Below are positions 34,316-45,709 of a stretch of DNA of 64,000 bases, one piece after another. The translations under genes and the position numbers were made by a program. Where the stretch lies: positions 1 to 64,000 of the forward strand of contig SWBL01000024.1 of the NCBI GenBank assembly GCA_024195585.1. Reading direction: 5' to 3'. The stretch comes from Aureobasidium sp. EXF-3400 (Eukaryota; Ascomycota; Dothideomycetes; Dothideales; Saccotheciaceae). Under the pieces are notes generated by a model. It was not told where the DNA came from. It searched no databases and worked only from the letters and a program-made list of their open reading frames with translations. Positions within the stretch are counted from its first letter, which is position 1. Each line of letters starts with the position of its first letter.

Positions 34316-35985
34316 GTTGGCCTGGTGCTGCTTCACTCTCCTGTTCTCCTAGCAGATCTGTCGTCGAAATCACAATCGACCCCTTTGAACGAAAGACCAA
34401 GACACAAAAGCGACCGTAGCGAATGAGTAGAACGATTGGCAATGGGCTGTGGTAAAACAACAGAAGCCCAAAACTAGGATATTGTTGCGGCCGAGATAGT
34501 GTAAAATCACACGAGACTGTGGCGGCTCGAGGAGAATAGAATATGGATGGCTTCAAGGCACGGGAGTGCTCCGTAAAGGCCTACACAAAGCTAACGCCAA
34601 TTCGGTGCAGGGTATTTTGGGAAACCGCTATCCGCAACCCGTCGCCTTCCTCGCGTTTCATCAGCCCTGCCACTTTCCAAAAAACAAAAGTACCTTCAGA
34701 TCTTCGTCTTGTTTGATTTGCCGTTTCTAACTATCTTGCTCTGAACGACCTTCACGCAACGCTGCTGATACTCGCTTTCGTCCTAAATGACTCGCCGCAG
34801 AATCTCAGAGAGCACCTCTGGGACTCGGCCAAAATACAAAAATACGAAACTACGATCAGCGCGGGGTTTTCAAAACTCTAAGCCAACCACTTCAGTGGCG
34901 CCGCCGGCGCGCCTTTGTTTTCTTCCGCTCGTCGAATTCGGGCTCCTGCCGAGAACGCGTGTACAACGAACATCTTTGCCATCATAGCATCATCCATCAG
35001 CGACGAGAGTCGATATGAGATGCCTTCTTGAAGAGCGAGGACCAACAGTCGAGACGCACCTTTCACATTGATGCAAAGACTTCGCCCATGGGGCTCTCCT
35101 TGGCAAATTCATCTCCTGAATCGAATCTCGCCGAGAGTGAAACATCGAAACGAATGTTTCGTGCAGTGAAATTCCCTAGTCCAATCAGCCAGCGTCCCAC
35201 CAGAGCATCCGTTGTTCTCGTAGTGATATGGCGCGCAATGCTTGCAGAAGCAGGTGACATATGCACTGAGCTCAACAGAAGACGAGTTGGCTGCGCGAGG
35301 CTAGATGGTTTTGCATCAAGGTCACCAAGTCATCATTGGCGATGACCAGTGACCAGCCGTTGCTTTCCCTGACCCAACCCCCCAAAAATAGAGCACCGTG
35401 TTCCCATTTTAGTGTCGTAAACATCAACAATAGCAATATCCACCCCCCAAAACCATAGAATTAGACCAGCAGAATTGGTCATTGATTGCGCAAAAGAAGA
35501 CTCGGAGGTCGGTGAGGCTAGGATTGTGTCGAAGCATGAGTCTGAGATATTGCGACGAATCCTTAATGTCATGGAAGTGGCGATGCTCTTCTTCCGGTCG
35601 TTTCGAATGCTCGTGCTAGCCTCGTGAGCACAGACAGTCTCCCGCTTGCCGCTGCACTCACTCCTAAAGTGTCTGAAGCCTCAGTCGTACTTTCGTGTCT
35701 GTTGCATACGACTTTTGTGCCTCACGTCTTTCCTGCTCTTCCATCGTGCTGGTGTCATTGTGGTCGTGTTCCGTGTCTCTTACTATCTTCTCGACATTCG
35801 CTTGCTCGACACAAACAAGAACTCGACAGTCGATCGTTGCTGCATCTCATCTCTCCACTATCCTCAAAGTTAGAGGTTCGCTGTTTTCCTGCTTACCGAC
35901 GAGATAACCCCTTGGTTGCCACCACTCAACACTCGCTGCAACCACATATCCACCACAGAGGCCACGCCTCAGCCCATACTCCAAC
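34316..35985. promoter_or_regulatory. Shared 1.67-kb divergent region of two chitin synthases
   Basis: 1670 bp between the start codons of the head-to-head chitin synthase genes. It is pyrimidine-rich on the + strand from about 35620 to 35900, the probable leader of the right-hand gene. Inside is a short upstream frame at 35583-35627 (14 codons). No gene otherwise recognised. Confidence 0.55.
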
Positions 35986-38900
35986 ATGGCGGGACCTGGC
36001 AGCCGCATGTCGGTCTACTCGAACCATTCGAACGCCCCTCGCCCAGCCCAACCATCCGCACAACTTTCGACCACAACCCTGCTTAATGCGCTACATTCTG
36101 TCTGGACCAACGGCCAGCCATACGCACTTGAATCTAGCACCAGTCTTGTCGTCAACACATGGGTCACTAGTATGCTTGTCGGCCCTGATGGCCGAACAGG
36201 AGGCACCGTAGACGCTGAACTGGGTAGACGTGCATGGGAGCACGCCAGAAGAAGAGCTGAGGACGGATGTGTTGTCTTGGGGTGAGTCCATGTCATGACA
36301 GGCTTGAGTTGTGCAATTCGCTAATCTATATCACAGCTCCCTCCACGAGTCTACACCTTCGCTTCTCAGCCCCTTCCTCTCTTCGCTACCCATTGCAGTA
36401 CCCACAACCTTGTACACTGCTTTGAATGCCATCCGCCCCTTCCTGTATTCTGTCACACCACGCAACCCTTCGGCGGCACAGCACAATGGCCTAGCGGCCG
36501 TGCTCAACCTCAACCTTGAGGGTGAGCTGACAGGCGCTTCACTCAGCCTCTCTTCTTCTGGAATCAATGTTGCCAAAGGTCTGACCGACGTGCCCGCCGA
36601 GATTGGCTACCGTGCCTTTGATGTTTTCTATTACTTGCTCGCGAGCGCCTCGGCAACTGAAAAAGAATTCTTGAATCTGCAAGAACCCAAAGCCTACGCT
36701 CTCTTGAAAAAGACTGACACTTACACTCCACCACTATACCTTCCCACAGCCGATGACGCCGCTGCCGCTGACGACTTCCGCGCTTCGCTAAAGGAGATTG
36801 GTATCAAGGGTGCCGCTCTCCGAAACATGCTTTCTGTTGTAGCTGCCATCCTCAAACTTGGCGAGACCATGGGTTTCCTGGTTGATGAGGATGTACTGGA
36901 GGATGTTTGTGAAGAGGTGGCTGATCTGCTTGATCTCGACACTGCCGTATTGACCAAGAAGTGCGACACCATGGAACGTCAGACTTTGATGGCCGCTATT
37001 TACGAAGCTTTGGTCGACTGGGTCATTGCTCGCGCCAACGAAGCCATTCGCATGGAGCTCCGCAACGGCGGTCTTGCCAACTCTTCCAGCGGAAGCGACA
37101 CAGAGAACTCTGGAGGCATCCTGACACCGCCTCCAGGCGATGAGGGTGCAGATACTGTCAACTTGACGATTCTCGATTTGCCTAGTGTCACTTTGGGCAA
37201 GGCCATGGCTCTGCGTACTGTATTCGACGATTCAACGGGCATCAACCTCGAGATGAAAGAAGATGGAGTGCCCTCTTATCACGTCGGTTCTTCGATCATC
37301 CGAGAGATGACTGATGCCGTGAATGACAATGCTGCAGAGCTCGAGCTTCCCAACTCTGTGGCCACAAGGGAGCGTGAGGAAGTACTTGATCGTCGTGAGA
37401 CACTTCTTGAGAAAGTGGGTGTCGAAACTGAAGCAGACAGCTTCTTAAGACGTCTCATATACCCGCTGGATGGCGAGGGCGTTCAGCTTGGCAAACACGG
37501 TCGTTTCAGTCTTATGAACCTCTTGGGAAGCAGTCGTGTCTGGTTCCAGCTCGCCCTTCATCCCACAGACGAGTCGCCAGCATCCCTGGCAAATCACTCG
37601 CCTAACAGTTTCCCATGGTCCGCAGGATCTGTATCCAGCCAGATTCGTTCCTGGAGACTTCCTGAGTGGGCCAACCATCGCAACAAGAAGCTCGACTACA
37701 CCGCTGATTTCGATCTCAACGAGTTTCAAGAGCGCTATGCACGCCTGGGCTGTCAGCTTGGTCGTGATGGCGTCGAGAGTTGGGTTATGGAACGTGGTTG
37801 GAGTAATGGAGAAGTCGTCATCGGCCACGAGAGAATCTGGATTCGCGAGGCTCCTTGGTGGGAAGCTGAGACTATGCTCGACCTGAAGCCTATGGATCCA
37901 TCAATGGATGACGCTGCAGGACCTTTCGGTGGCCAATACCAGGTGTCTACCCCGATGGTTGAGGACGGTTTCTACCAACAACCCTACCACGACAACCCTA
38001 GCAACCCCTTCCTCAGCCGTAACCAGAGCTTCGCCAGTAGAAGTCAACTTGGAGCAAAGTCCATTGCACCCTCAAAAGCACCAACCCAGCAAGGCCGACC
38101 CGGAGACTATGGTCTCGGTACCAAGGGTGACAACAAATATGGCGACGTGACCTATTACGGAGAGGTCGAAGACGGCGATGCGAAGGTCATCACCGAGGTC
38201 CCCATTACATTCAGTCGAAAAGCCTGGGTTTGGACCACATGGGCCTTGACTTTCTATATTCCTTCGCCAGCTCTACGCTATATCGGTCGCATGAAGAGAC
38301 CCGATGTTCGTCAGGCATGGAGGGAAAAGTTCGCTCTCATGATCATCATCTTCATCATCAACGCTACTGTGGTCTTCTGGATCGTCGCATTTGGCCGTTT
38401 ACTCTGTCCCAACATGAACAAAGCCTGGAACGCTAAGGAGGTCGGCTACCACGCAGCATCTAACGACTACTATGTCAGTTTCCGCGGACATGTCTACGAT
38501 CTTACCAAATTCCACAAGATTCAACACAGTGATGGTGTCATACAAACAACCACCGCTAACATGGAGCCATTCGGCGGCACCGATGTCAGTGAATACATCG
38601 TCCCTCCTCTCTCTATTGCTTGTCCTGGTCTTGTAGGCACGAGCACTACTATTTCACTGACATCCAACACAACCCTGGAATATCCTCAGGCTACTCATAG
38701 TTCGGGTCCTACAGCTGCTCCGGACACAAACTCTGCGCTCCACAACATCAACTGGTACGGCCAAACGTTTTTGCCTAAGATGAAAGAATTCTACAAGGGT
38801 GATCTAGTAGTCAAAAAGGGCAAGATCAAGAGCGAAGGACAGGACGAGAATCATTACTGGTTTACCTTGGGCAACAAACTCTACGACATGACCGATTATT

Positions 38901-41397
38901 TCCACACTCTGGACTTGATGAACGACCTTGACACTTACAAATTTTTCCCGGATGAGTTCACATCAATCGTTCAGAGCAATCCTGGTCTAGACATCAAATC
39001 AGAGTTTGACCAGAAGATCACCAATCCGACCAACCACTCCGCTATTACACAGTGTCTGGACAATATGTTCTATGCCGGTAAAGTCGATTTCAGAGATACT
39101 CCCCGTTGCCAGGTGAACAACTACATTTTGCTGGCATTTACCATCATTCTTTGTACTGTCATCGTGGTCAAGTTCTTGGCTGCTCTGCAATTCGGTTCCA
39201 AACCTCATCCTGCCCCGCAAGACAAATTCGTCATCTGTCAAGTCCCTGCCTACACCGAGGGTGAAGACCATCTCAGAAAAGGTCTCGACTCGCTCACATC
39301 GCTGGCATACGACAACAAGAGAAAGTTGATCTGTGTCATCTGTGATGGCATGATTGTTGGAGGTGGTAACGACCGCCCAACGCCTAAGATTGTTCTGGAT
39401 ATCCTCGGTGTCGATCCTAAGATTGATCCTCCTGCCCTTCCATTTAAGTCTATTGGTGCTGGTGCGGAACAACTGAACTACGGAAAGGTATACTCTGGTC
39501 TCTACGAATTTGAAGGCAACGTGGTTCCCTACATTGTCGTCGTCAAATGTGGTAAAGAGTCCGAACAGGTCAAGGCTAAACCCGGTAACCGTGGTAAGCG
39601 TGATTCGCAGATTCTACTCATGAGCTTCCTCAACAGAGTTCACCACCGCTCTCCCATGTCACCACTTGAATTGGAGATGTTCCATCAAATCAACAATGTG
39701 ATTGGTGTGGACCCTGAACTCTACGAATACCTTCTTATGGTCGACGCCGATACTCTGGTCAAGGAAGATTCTCTTACTCGTCTCGTTGCTGCTTGTACAA
39801 ATGACTCCAAGATCGCCGCTTGCTGTGGCGAAACCAGTCTGGAAAACGAAGAACAGTCTTGGACCACCATGATTCAGGTCTACGAATACTACATTTCTCA
39901 TCACTTGGCGAAGGCTTTCGAGAGTTTGTTCGGTAGTGTCACCTGTCTTCCTGGATGGTAAGTTATGCACACACGATTCTTTCATTCTTGCAGTACTAAC
40001 ACTTTCACAGTTTCACCATGTACCGTCTTCGCACAGCAGATAAAGGAAAGCCCCTCATCATCTCTGATGCAATCATTACAGAGTACAGTGATTGCAACGT
40101 CGATACTCTGCACAAGAAGAACTTGTTGTCACTCGGTGAAGATCGTTGGTTGACAACCCTGATGACCAAGAACTTTCCTCATATGTCCTTCAAATTCATT
40201 CCTGAAGCATATGCTCAAACCGCCGCCCCTGAGACATGGAGCATTCTTCTTTCCCAAAGACGTCGCTGGATCAACTCAACTATTCACAACTTGGCTGAAC
40301 TCATGCTCATCAAGGACATGTGTGGCTTCTGTTGTTTCTCCATGCGCTTTGTCGTGTTCATCGATCTGTTCGGTACTGTCATCCTTCCGGCTACTGTCGT
40401 CTACCTTGTCTACCTCATCGTCACCGCATCGACTGGTGGTCAATTCCCTCTGATTTCGATCATCATGTTGGCTGGTGTATATGGTCTGCAAGCCATTATC
40501 TTCATTGTCAAGAGACAGTGGCAGCATATCGGTTGGATGATCTGCTACTTAGCCGCTTATCCTCTCTACTCATTTGTCCTGCCGGTCTACTCTTTCTGGA
40601 AGCAGGATGATTTCTCATGGGGTAACACTCGTGTCGTCATTGGAGAGACTGGTACTAAGCAGGTCATCGCTGTGGATGCCGAAGAGTTCGACCCCCGCAG
40701 CATCCCTCTACAACGCTGGGATGACTATGCTTACCAAAACAATCTTCCCGGCCGTCGTGGTATGGTTGTTCAGGAGAAGGAGATGGGCTTCTCACCATTC
40801 CAAGACAATGGAGCGTACGAGATGGATGAGATTCGCTCTGTCTACTCATCCGTTCACCCTGCCTCTACCATCCTCGCCGGCCTCCCCAACAACAACAACA
40901 TGCCCTACCGCCCTCCTACCCAATCGCCTGGCCCATACAACGCATACAACCGCATGTCAAGCTACTCGCGCTTCACCGACATGGCGCCTGGTGTCAACGA
41001 GAATACACGTCTCATGTCCATGGGTAACATGAGCGATGCCTCACCTGGCTTGCCCCGCAACCACAGCGGCCAATACCTGTCTTCCCAGCCAGATCTTCTC
41101 TCACCCAAGCTCTCACCACCTCCCTCCGCTGGCTACCCACCACGCTCTCGCAGCCCGCTCTCTCAGACTGCATCTCGTCCTCCAAGCACATTCGGTCTTC
41201 CCGGCTTCCAGACTCAGGGAGTCACTGATGGCCAGATTATCGATGCCGTCAGAGATTGCTTGAGGGAAGTCGATCTGGACAACGTGACAAAGAAGCAATT
41301 GAAGGTGCTTACAGAGCAGCGCTTGCAAGTGCAGCTGAACCCTGAGAAGAGAGCCTTCCTGGACCAGCAGATTGATTTCGAGCTGGCGAACATGTAG
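35986..41397 (+). CDS. csmB: Chitin synthase with degenerate myosin motor-like domain (CsmB type)
   Basis: Partner of the neighbouring class V enzyme; called class VI or VII in different schemes. Exons 35986-36281, 36337-39957 and 40011-41397 give 1767 aa. The N-terminal head (about 1-650) is recognisable ([19 protein letters not shown]) but has no P-loop: the expected place reads [13 protein letters not shown]. Then: membrane segments (about 728-790); cytochrome-b5-like [16 protein letters not shown] (about 813-828); membrane segment (about 1025-1050); chitin synthase core with [10 protein letters not shown] (about 1231), EDRWLTTLM (about 1349) and catalytic QRRRW (about 1387); C-terminal membrane cluster; Pro/Ser/Asn-rich linker; DEK-C domain (about 1709-1766). 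Exon 3 joins as LPGCFTMYRL, matching [10 protein letters not shown] in csmA. Start ATG 35986 gives [13 protein letters not shown]. Confidence 0.95.
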
Positions 41398-41658
41398 AAA
41401 GGGAGAGTTTGAAAAGAGAAGAAAGAATTTGCATGGTTTATGGAGTCTACTGCTTCATTTAGGAGGTTCATCACTAGGAGTTTTTGTGTATTTCAGTCAA
41501 TCGTTTGAGAATCGTCCTTTCGCTCTAATGAAAGAATCTTTGTCTATTAGCGCAAATCTACATTCATTGTCTCACGATCACTTGGCCTCTGCTGATTGTT
41601 GATCGTTGATCGTTGATCGTTGATCGTTCGAATTCAGTGATGGTAAGCCTCAGTCGCC
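41398..41658. other. Intergenic region with 7-bp tandem repeat
   Basis: 261 bp between csmB and the Ulp1-like locus. It contains the GTTGATC repeat listed separately. Confidence 0.45.
41598..41625 (+). repeat. 7-bp tandem repeat, (GTTGATC)x4
   Basis: Four perfect head-to-tail GTTGATC units, followed by a partial GTT. Each unit contains GATC. A simple minisatellite. Confidence 0.9.
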
Positions 41659-43765
41659 ATGCTTGCTCAGGTCCTTGCGACCACTGAAACATTCCGCCCT
41701 GTGGCTTTAGACCGAGAAGAGAATACGACACTCGCTATAAATGCGATGGTGTCAACACTGACCATCAACATTGATTTGCTTCGATACGAAAGCGGACTCA
41801 TGCTTAGTGCAAAGGACATCAAGAGCTTTATGTCACCAGAATGGTTTTCTGATGCGGCCATCGATGCAGTTGTCCATGCTGTGATCTGATGCCTACCCTT
41901 TCTCGGAAACATACTACCAGGACGCAGTCATGTTTACCGCACTTGTTAGGGTGACCGAATACTGGGAAGGGGTGAGGATCGCCGATACTGTGAACACTGT
42001 GACTGCAGACCCTCAACACACTCTCGATCATTATCGTACCAATGGTGAGTTTCCAGAAAGACGGTATTTCCCCTGCGGTGGCATGTCTCCATACCACACA
42101 GCAGTTACTTTCGCATGCAACCCTCTCGGCAATCATTGGCTTGCTGTGAAAATCACCAAGGGTGGTGAGATCACCGTCTACAATCCGTGTACCAAGTCTG
42201 CCAGTACTGCTCTTAGCAACGCTATTCTCGACCGTGCTCTGCCGCTGTACGGCACTCTTTTGTCACTGCGCCCTGGCTATACCTGGAACTCCATTGACTT
42301 TCTGGATGCACAGGTCACATATGTTGATGTTGCGCAACAAGAGAATTCATTTGACTGTGGGCCTGCTACGCTGACGACACTTGTCCATACGATCAAAAAC
42401 GAACAAGTAGAAGCAGGTATTCATGGTCTGGCTCTGCGTTTTGCTCATCTCAACATTCTGATGGAGTCCTTCATGGGAGAGGGTTGTGTGAAGATCGAAG
42501 GTCAGACAGGAATATACACGACTGCATACACCACATGGAAACGCTCTGGCCAGATGGCTGATCCTCTTGTTACACCGGAGTATGGCAAATTCATGGGTTC
42601 TTTCGCAGAGAAATCCTCTTCAGCAAATCATGTTCTTGGCCAGAACATTGTGGATCACGCCTTTCCACAGCCGCCATATGGGAGAAAGGGAGTAGTAAGG
42701 GTGGACATAGCATCCTGGATCTGCAACGTACTCCACGCTAAGGACGTATGTTCTTTAGGTATTCATTTCTTTGTCTGGAACTTTTTGAATGCCCGGGAAG
42801 AGGGAAGCACAAGTCTTTCCGATGTAGTTTCGTTTCTTGGGCAGAATCCATCTCTACAAGACGAGATATTACAGCCCCGACCATCACACAGTATCAAGGG
42901 AGACCTGGAAGAATGTGTATATTACCGCATTACTCCTAGTAGGACGATGGTCGCTCTTCATGGTATCAGATCGCTGGACGCTGCCTTGCTCCATGACTTG
43001 GTTGAGACCAGTCTCCCCCTCAACCATTTTGCAGCGGCTCGCGAGCGTGCAGCTACGACTTCTTACTCGCTTGTCATTTGCGTGGAACGATATAGCTCGG
43101 CTCAATTCAAGCCTAAGGATGTCGAGTTTTGCCACAAGCCAGGACAAGAAATAATGCGTTTATGGGAGCAAGTGTTCCGAGTTGGTCAGACGCCTCTTCC
43201 GATGTCCATGGCACCTCACGACATACGGCCAAGTTGGTGGCATGATATTTTCACCCAATGTGCGCAGTTACGGTACCTCCACGAGCGCTCAACCTCGAGT
43301 GATCTGCGGTTGCGGTGCAACCTTCTTGCAGCATCTGTTCAGCCTGGCGAGCGTGCAAAAGTAGCTATCGTTACTAGCTGCATAGATGGAGCAACGTCAA
43401 ATCCTCTTACCTGGTGTGCTCTCTGCACCGAGTTTCCAGCCTTACAATTCGACTTGTTTGTGCTTACCCCTGATGACCCCAACCATCATTTCGTTCCGGT
43501 TGACCATGCAGCATCGGTGGCTCCCTGGGCAATATACAGCGTAGATCTGTTAGCTGCGCTTTACCCTCCTGTCCACGATGAGCTTGGAGACATCATTCAG
43601 CCGGTCCCTTACGACGTTGGAATGTGGTATGTTGATACACTCAAGTTACATCGGCCATTCCTCGTTCTCCAACTAGCCAGTCTTAGATGGCGCGTATCAC
43701 GCGGGGCTGTCTTACTATGGAGTCTTCGTAGCAGCAGGCATGTGGATGTCTTTGTCGCGACGTGA
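41659..43765 (+). pseudogene. Ulp1/C48-like cysteine protease locus with a frame break
   Basis: Two adjacent open frames read like one protein. Part 1 (41659-41889, 76 aa) ends with SAKDIKSFMSPEWFSDAAID, like the domain entry of Ulp1-type proteases (W-[IL]-x-D-x-x-[IL]-[ND]). Part 2 is open from 41885, reading SDAYPFSETYYQDAVMFTAL, to 43765, in another frame. It carries NPLGNHWLAVKI (catalytic His), then EITVYNP where the catalytic Asp is normally found (Asn here), and QQENSFDCGPATLT (oxyanion Gln and catalytic Cys). The remaining about 440 residues are unrecognised. A one-base shift near 41883 would join the parts, and no good intron (GTRNGT donor) fits. It may be a recent pseudogene, a sequence error, or a spliced gene with an unusual donor. 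If functional, it would cleave SUMO or another ubiquitin-like protein. Confidence 0.6.
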
Positions 43766-43819
43766 TCGGCTTTACGTTTTCTAGATTCTGATGCACATGT
43801 ACTGAGCTTGGTGCACGAT

Positions 43820-43869
43820 GGAGGAAGACTTGATGGTTGATACTGGAGGAAGACTCCATGGTTAATACT
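43820..43869 (+). repeat. Imperfect 25-bp tandem repeat
   Basis: Two units starting GGAGGAAGACT and ending GGTT(G/A)ATACT: 43820-43844 and 43845-43869. They differ at a few positions. Confidence 0.8.
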
Positions 43870-43952
43870 GGTACATAGTCTAAAAAAGCAGATTCGATAT
43901 CGATCTCCAAACTCCCTTCCTTGCCTTGCATGTCCCTCGACGATTCAACTCT

Positions 43953-44696
43953 CTAGTTTCCCTCCAATAGCAATGCCTCCAAGGCATTGTCAGCAGTCTG
44001 GAAGTGAGTGGACATGAAGTCCTTGAACATTCTGGCAGCGCCTCTGGGACAGAAAGAGGCACGGGCTGCACGCTGTTCAACGGTGCTGCACCAAGGGGTG
44101 GGCACGTATCTGAAATGCTTCATTGACCAGTCTTGGTGGTTGTCCCATTCATCGTTAGCGACATCCTTGCTGTGGAGGAAGTCGAAGATCTCAGTGGCAA
44201 GTTGATGGATAGAGATGCCAGTCTGACGACCCATCTTCAGGATTCTTTCGAAGACGTAGGACACTGCAAAGTGGCAGGCAAAGTCTTTGGCAACGTAGTC
44301 GAAGGTGAAGGAGCTGTTGCCAGAGATCCTGTTGAAGTCGGTGATTCTGCCAAAGGCGTATGCGAGGTGGACCAGGGCGTAGAATGAGGGCTTGGACCAG
44401 CCAACGATCTGGAAGTTCTTGCGGCGCATCTTCTTGACCGACTCGAGCAGGAAGGCGTGGTTGTAGATTGCCCAGACGACATGTTGAAGGTTGTCGGCGC
44501 TACGGGAGGAGGACACGTCAACCTGGACCTTGACTGGCATGCGAGGGGCGAGGTTGAACCAGTGGAAGATGTTGGCCATGTGCAGCTGGTTAGTGAGAGC
44601 GAGCGAGGGACCGTCGGTGACAAAGATGTCGTCATGGTCCTTGATGTGGACGATGAAGAAGTCAGGACCTTCCTGTGCGATAGCCTCCTTTGCGAT
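43953..44696 (-). CDS. Uncharacterised protein (5' exon not resolved)
   Basis: A 744-bp frame with coding character on the minus strand. It begins just after a TTCAG acceptor at 44697 (IAKEAIAQEGPDFFIVHIKD) and ends with ..ALEALLLEGN. The first in-frame Met is at 44579 (MANIFHWFNLAPRMPVK), but the 38 preceding codons also look like protein and an in-frame TGA lies further upstream. So an initial exon is probably missing from my model. The sequence is rich in Phe, His and Trp (FACHFAVSYVFERILKMGRQ; DWSMKHFRYVPTPW), with no signal peptide and no membrane segment. I do not recognise the family. It could be a metabolic or binding protein; I will not assign a role. Confidence 0.6.
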   Translation of the reverse strand: MAKEAIAQEGPDFFIVHIKDHDDIFVTDGPSLALTNQLHMANIFHWFNLAPRMPVKVQVDVSSSRSADNLQHVVWAIYNHAFLLESVKKMRRKNFQIVGWSKPSFYALVHLAYAFGRITDFNRISGNSSFTFDYVAKDFACHFAVSYVFERILKMGRQTGISIHQLATEIFDFLHSKDVANDEWDNHQDWSMKHFRYVPTPWCSTVEQRAARASFCPRGAARMFKDFMSTHFQTADNALEALLLEGN

Positions 44697-45709
44697 CTGA
44701 ATTAGATGGTGAGGGGCAGATCATGGAATCTGAAGCCGGTCTCCGTGACTGACTGCTATACTGGTTAGATTACGATTTGCTTTAGCAGAGGGAGGCTAGG
44801 TGATGGAGGAAGGTGGATATTTATGGATTCATAAGCATAGCCAAAGAGAATCGTAAGGCTGTCGTGTCTCGATAGGTCGTACTGTGGAATCTGCACCTTC
44901 TCAGCTATTGCACATATAGTTGCATGCGGTCGAGGATAGGTGGGCTGCTTAGATGGATCCTTCTTCCATCATGGTATGAAGCAGAGAAAGCACGATTGAG
45001 TAGCCGAGCGGAGATGCAGCCAAAGCGAGCCAACAGAAGCTGACCCCTCAGCCAACTTTAGGCTGGTTCTAATATTATTCTTCAATCGAATGCGTCACGT
45101 AATTCGGTAAACGAGGACAGAGTATTGACCAAGCAGCTGTCAGGACTCAGGCGAGAGTCGTGTAGGTAGCGCCATAAATCGGAATACCCGGAAGACGACT
45201 TGTTCGTCGCTGTCGCGTAGAATCTCGCGCTTTGTCTAGAGTTTCGAGTGACATGTCATGCGGCATTTTGTAGACATGACTTGTTCGCGTCGCTTTCTCG
45301 AAATCGTCTAGAAGAATCCAATTCTGCGTCGAGCTTAACCTGAGGCTCTATTGAGAAGCTTGAAGGTTGTGTTCGACTCAGGAGGTGAGCAGTTGACGCG
45401 GCATGGCTTGGCAGGTGCCAACTTTTGTGCAGCAAAGACGTCAAGGGTCTAGACAGTGGGGGGCTGCAGATGCGTAACTGAAATCGCGAAAGCAGGAAAA
45501 TAGCTACCAAGGCCGGTCCTCCGGTCGTCCTCATCGTCGTCAATGGCTCAGGTAGCAATCAATTTCTCTTCTTCTCCTGTTTCTCGCTTCTTCCCTTGAG
45601 CAAGCCTCGGGATTCGTTCTGTGCCATTTCTTTGCATATATACCCGTCTTTAATCACACGCCTAAGGGCTGGACCCCTCGCACCTTGACGGTTGCGCTCT
45701 GGCAATTCA
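44697..45709. other. Intergenic region, no recognised gene
   Basis: About 1 kb between the divergent unknown gene and the Mug190-like gene. It presumably holds a short first exon of the minus-strand gene, which I could not place, and the promoter of the plus-strand gene. Confidence 0.35.
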
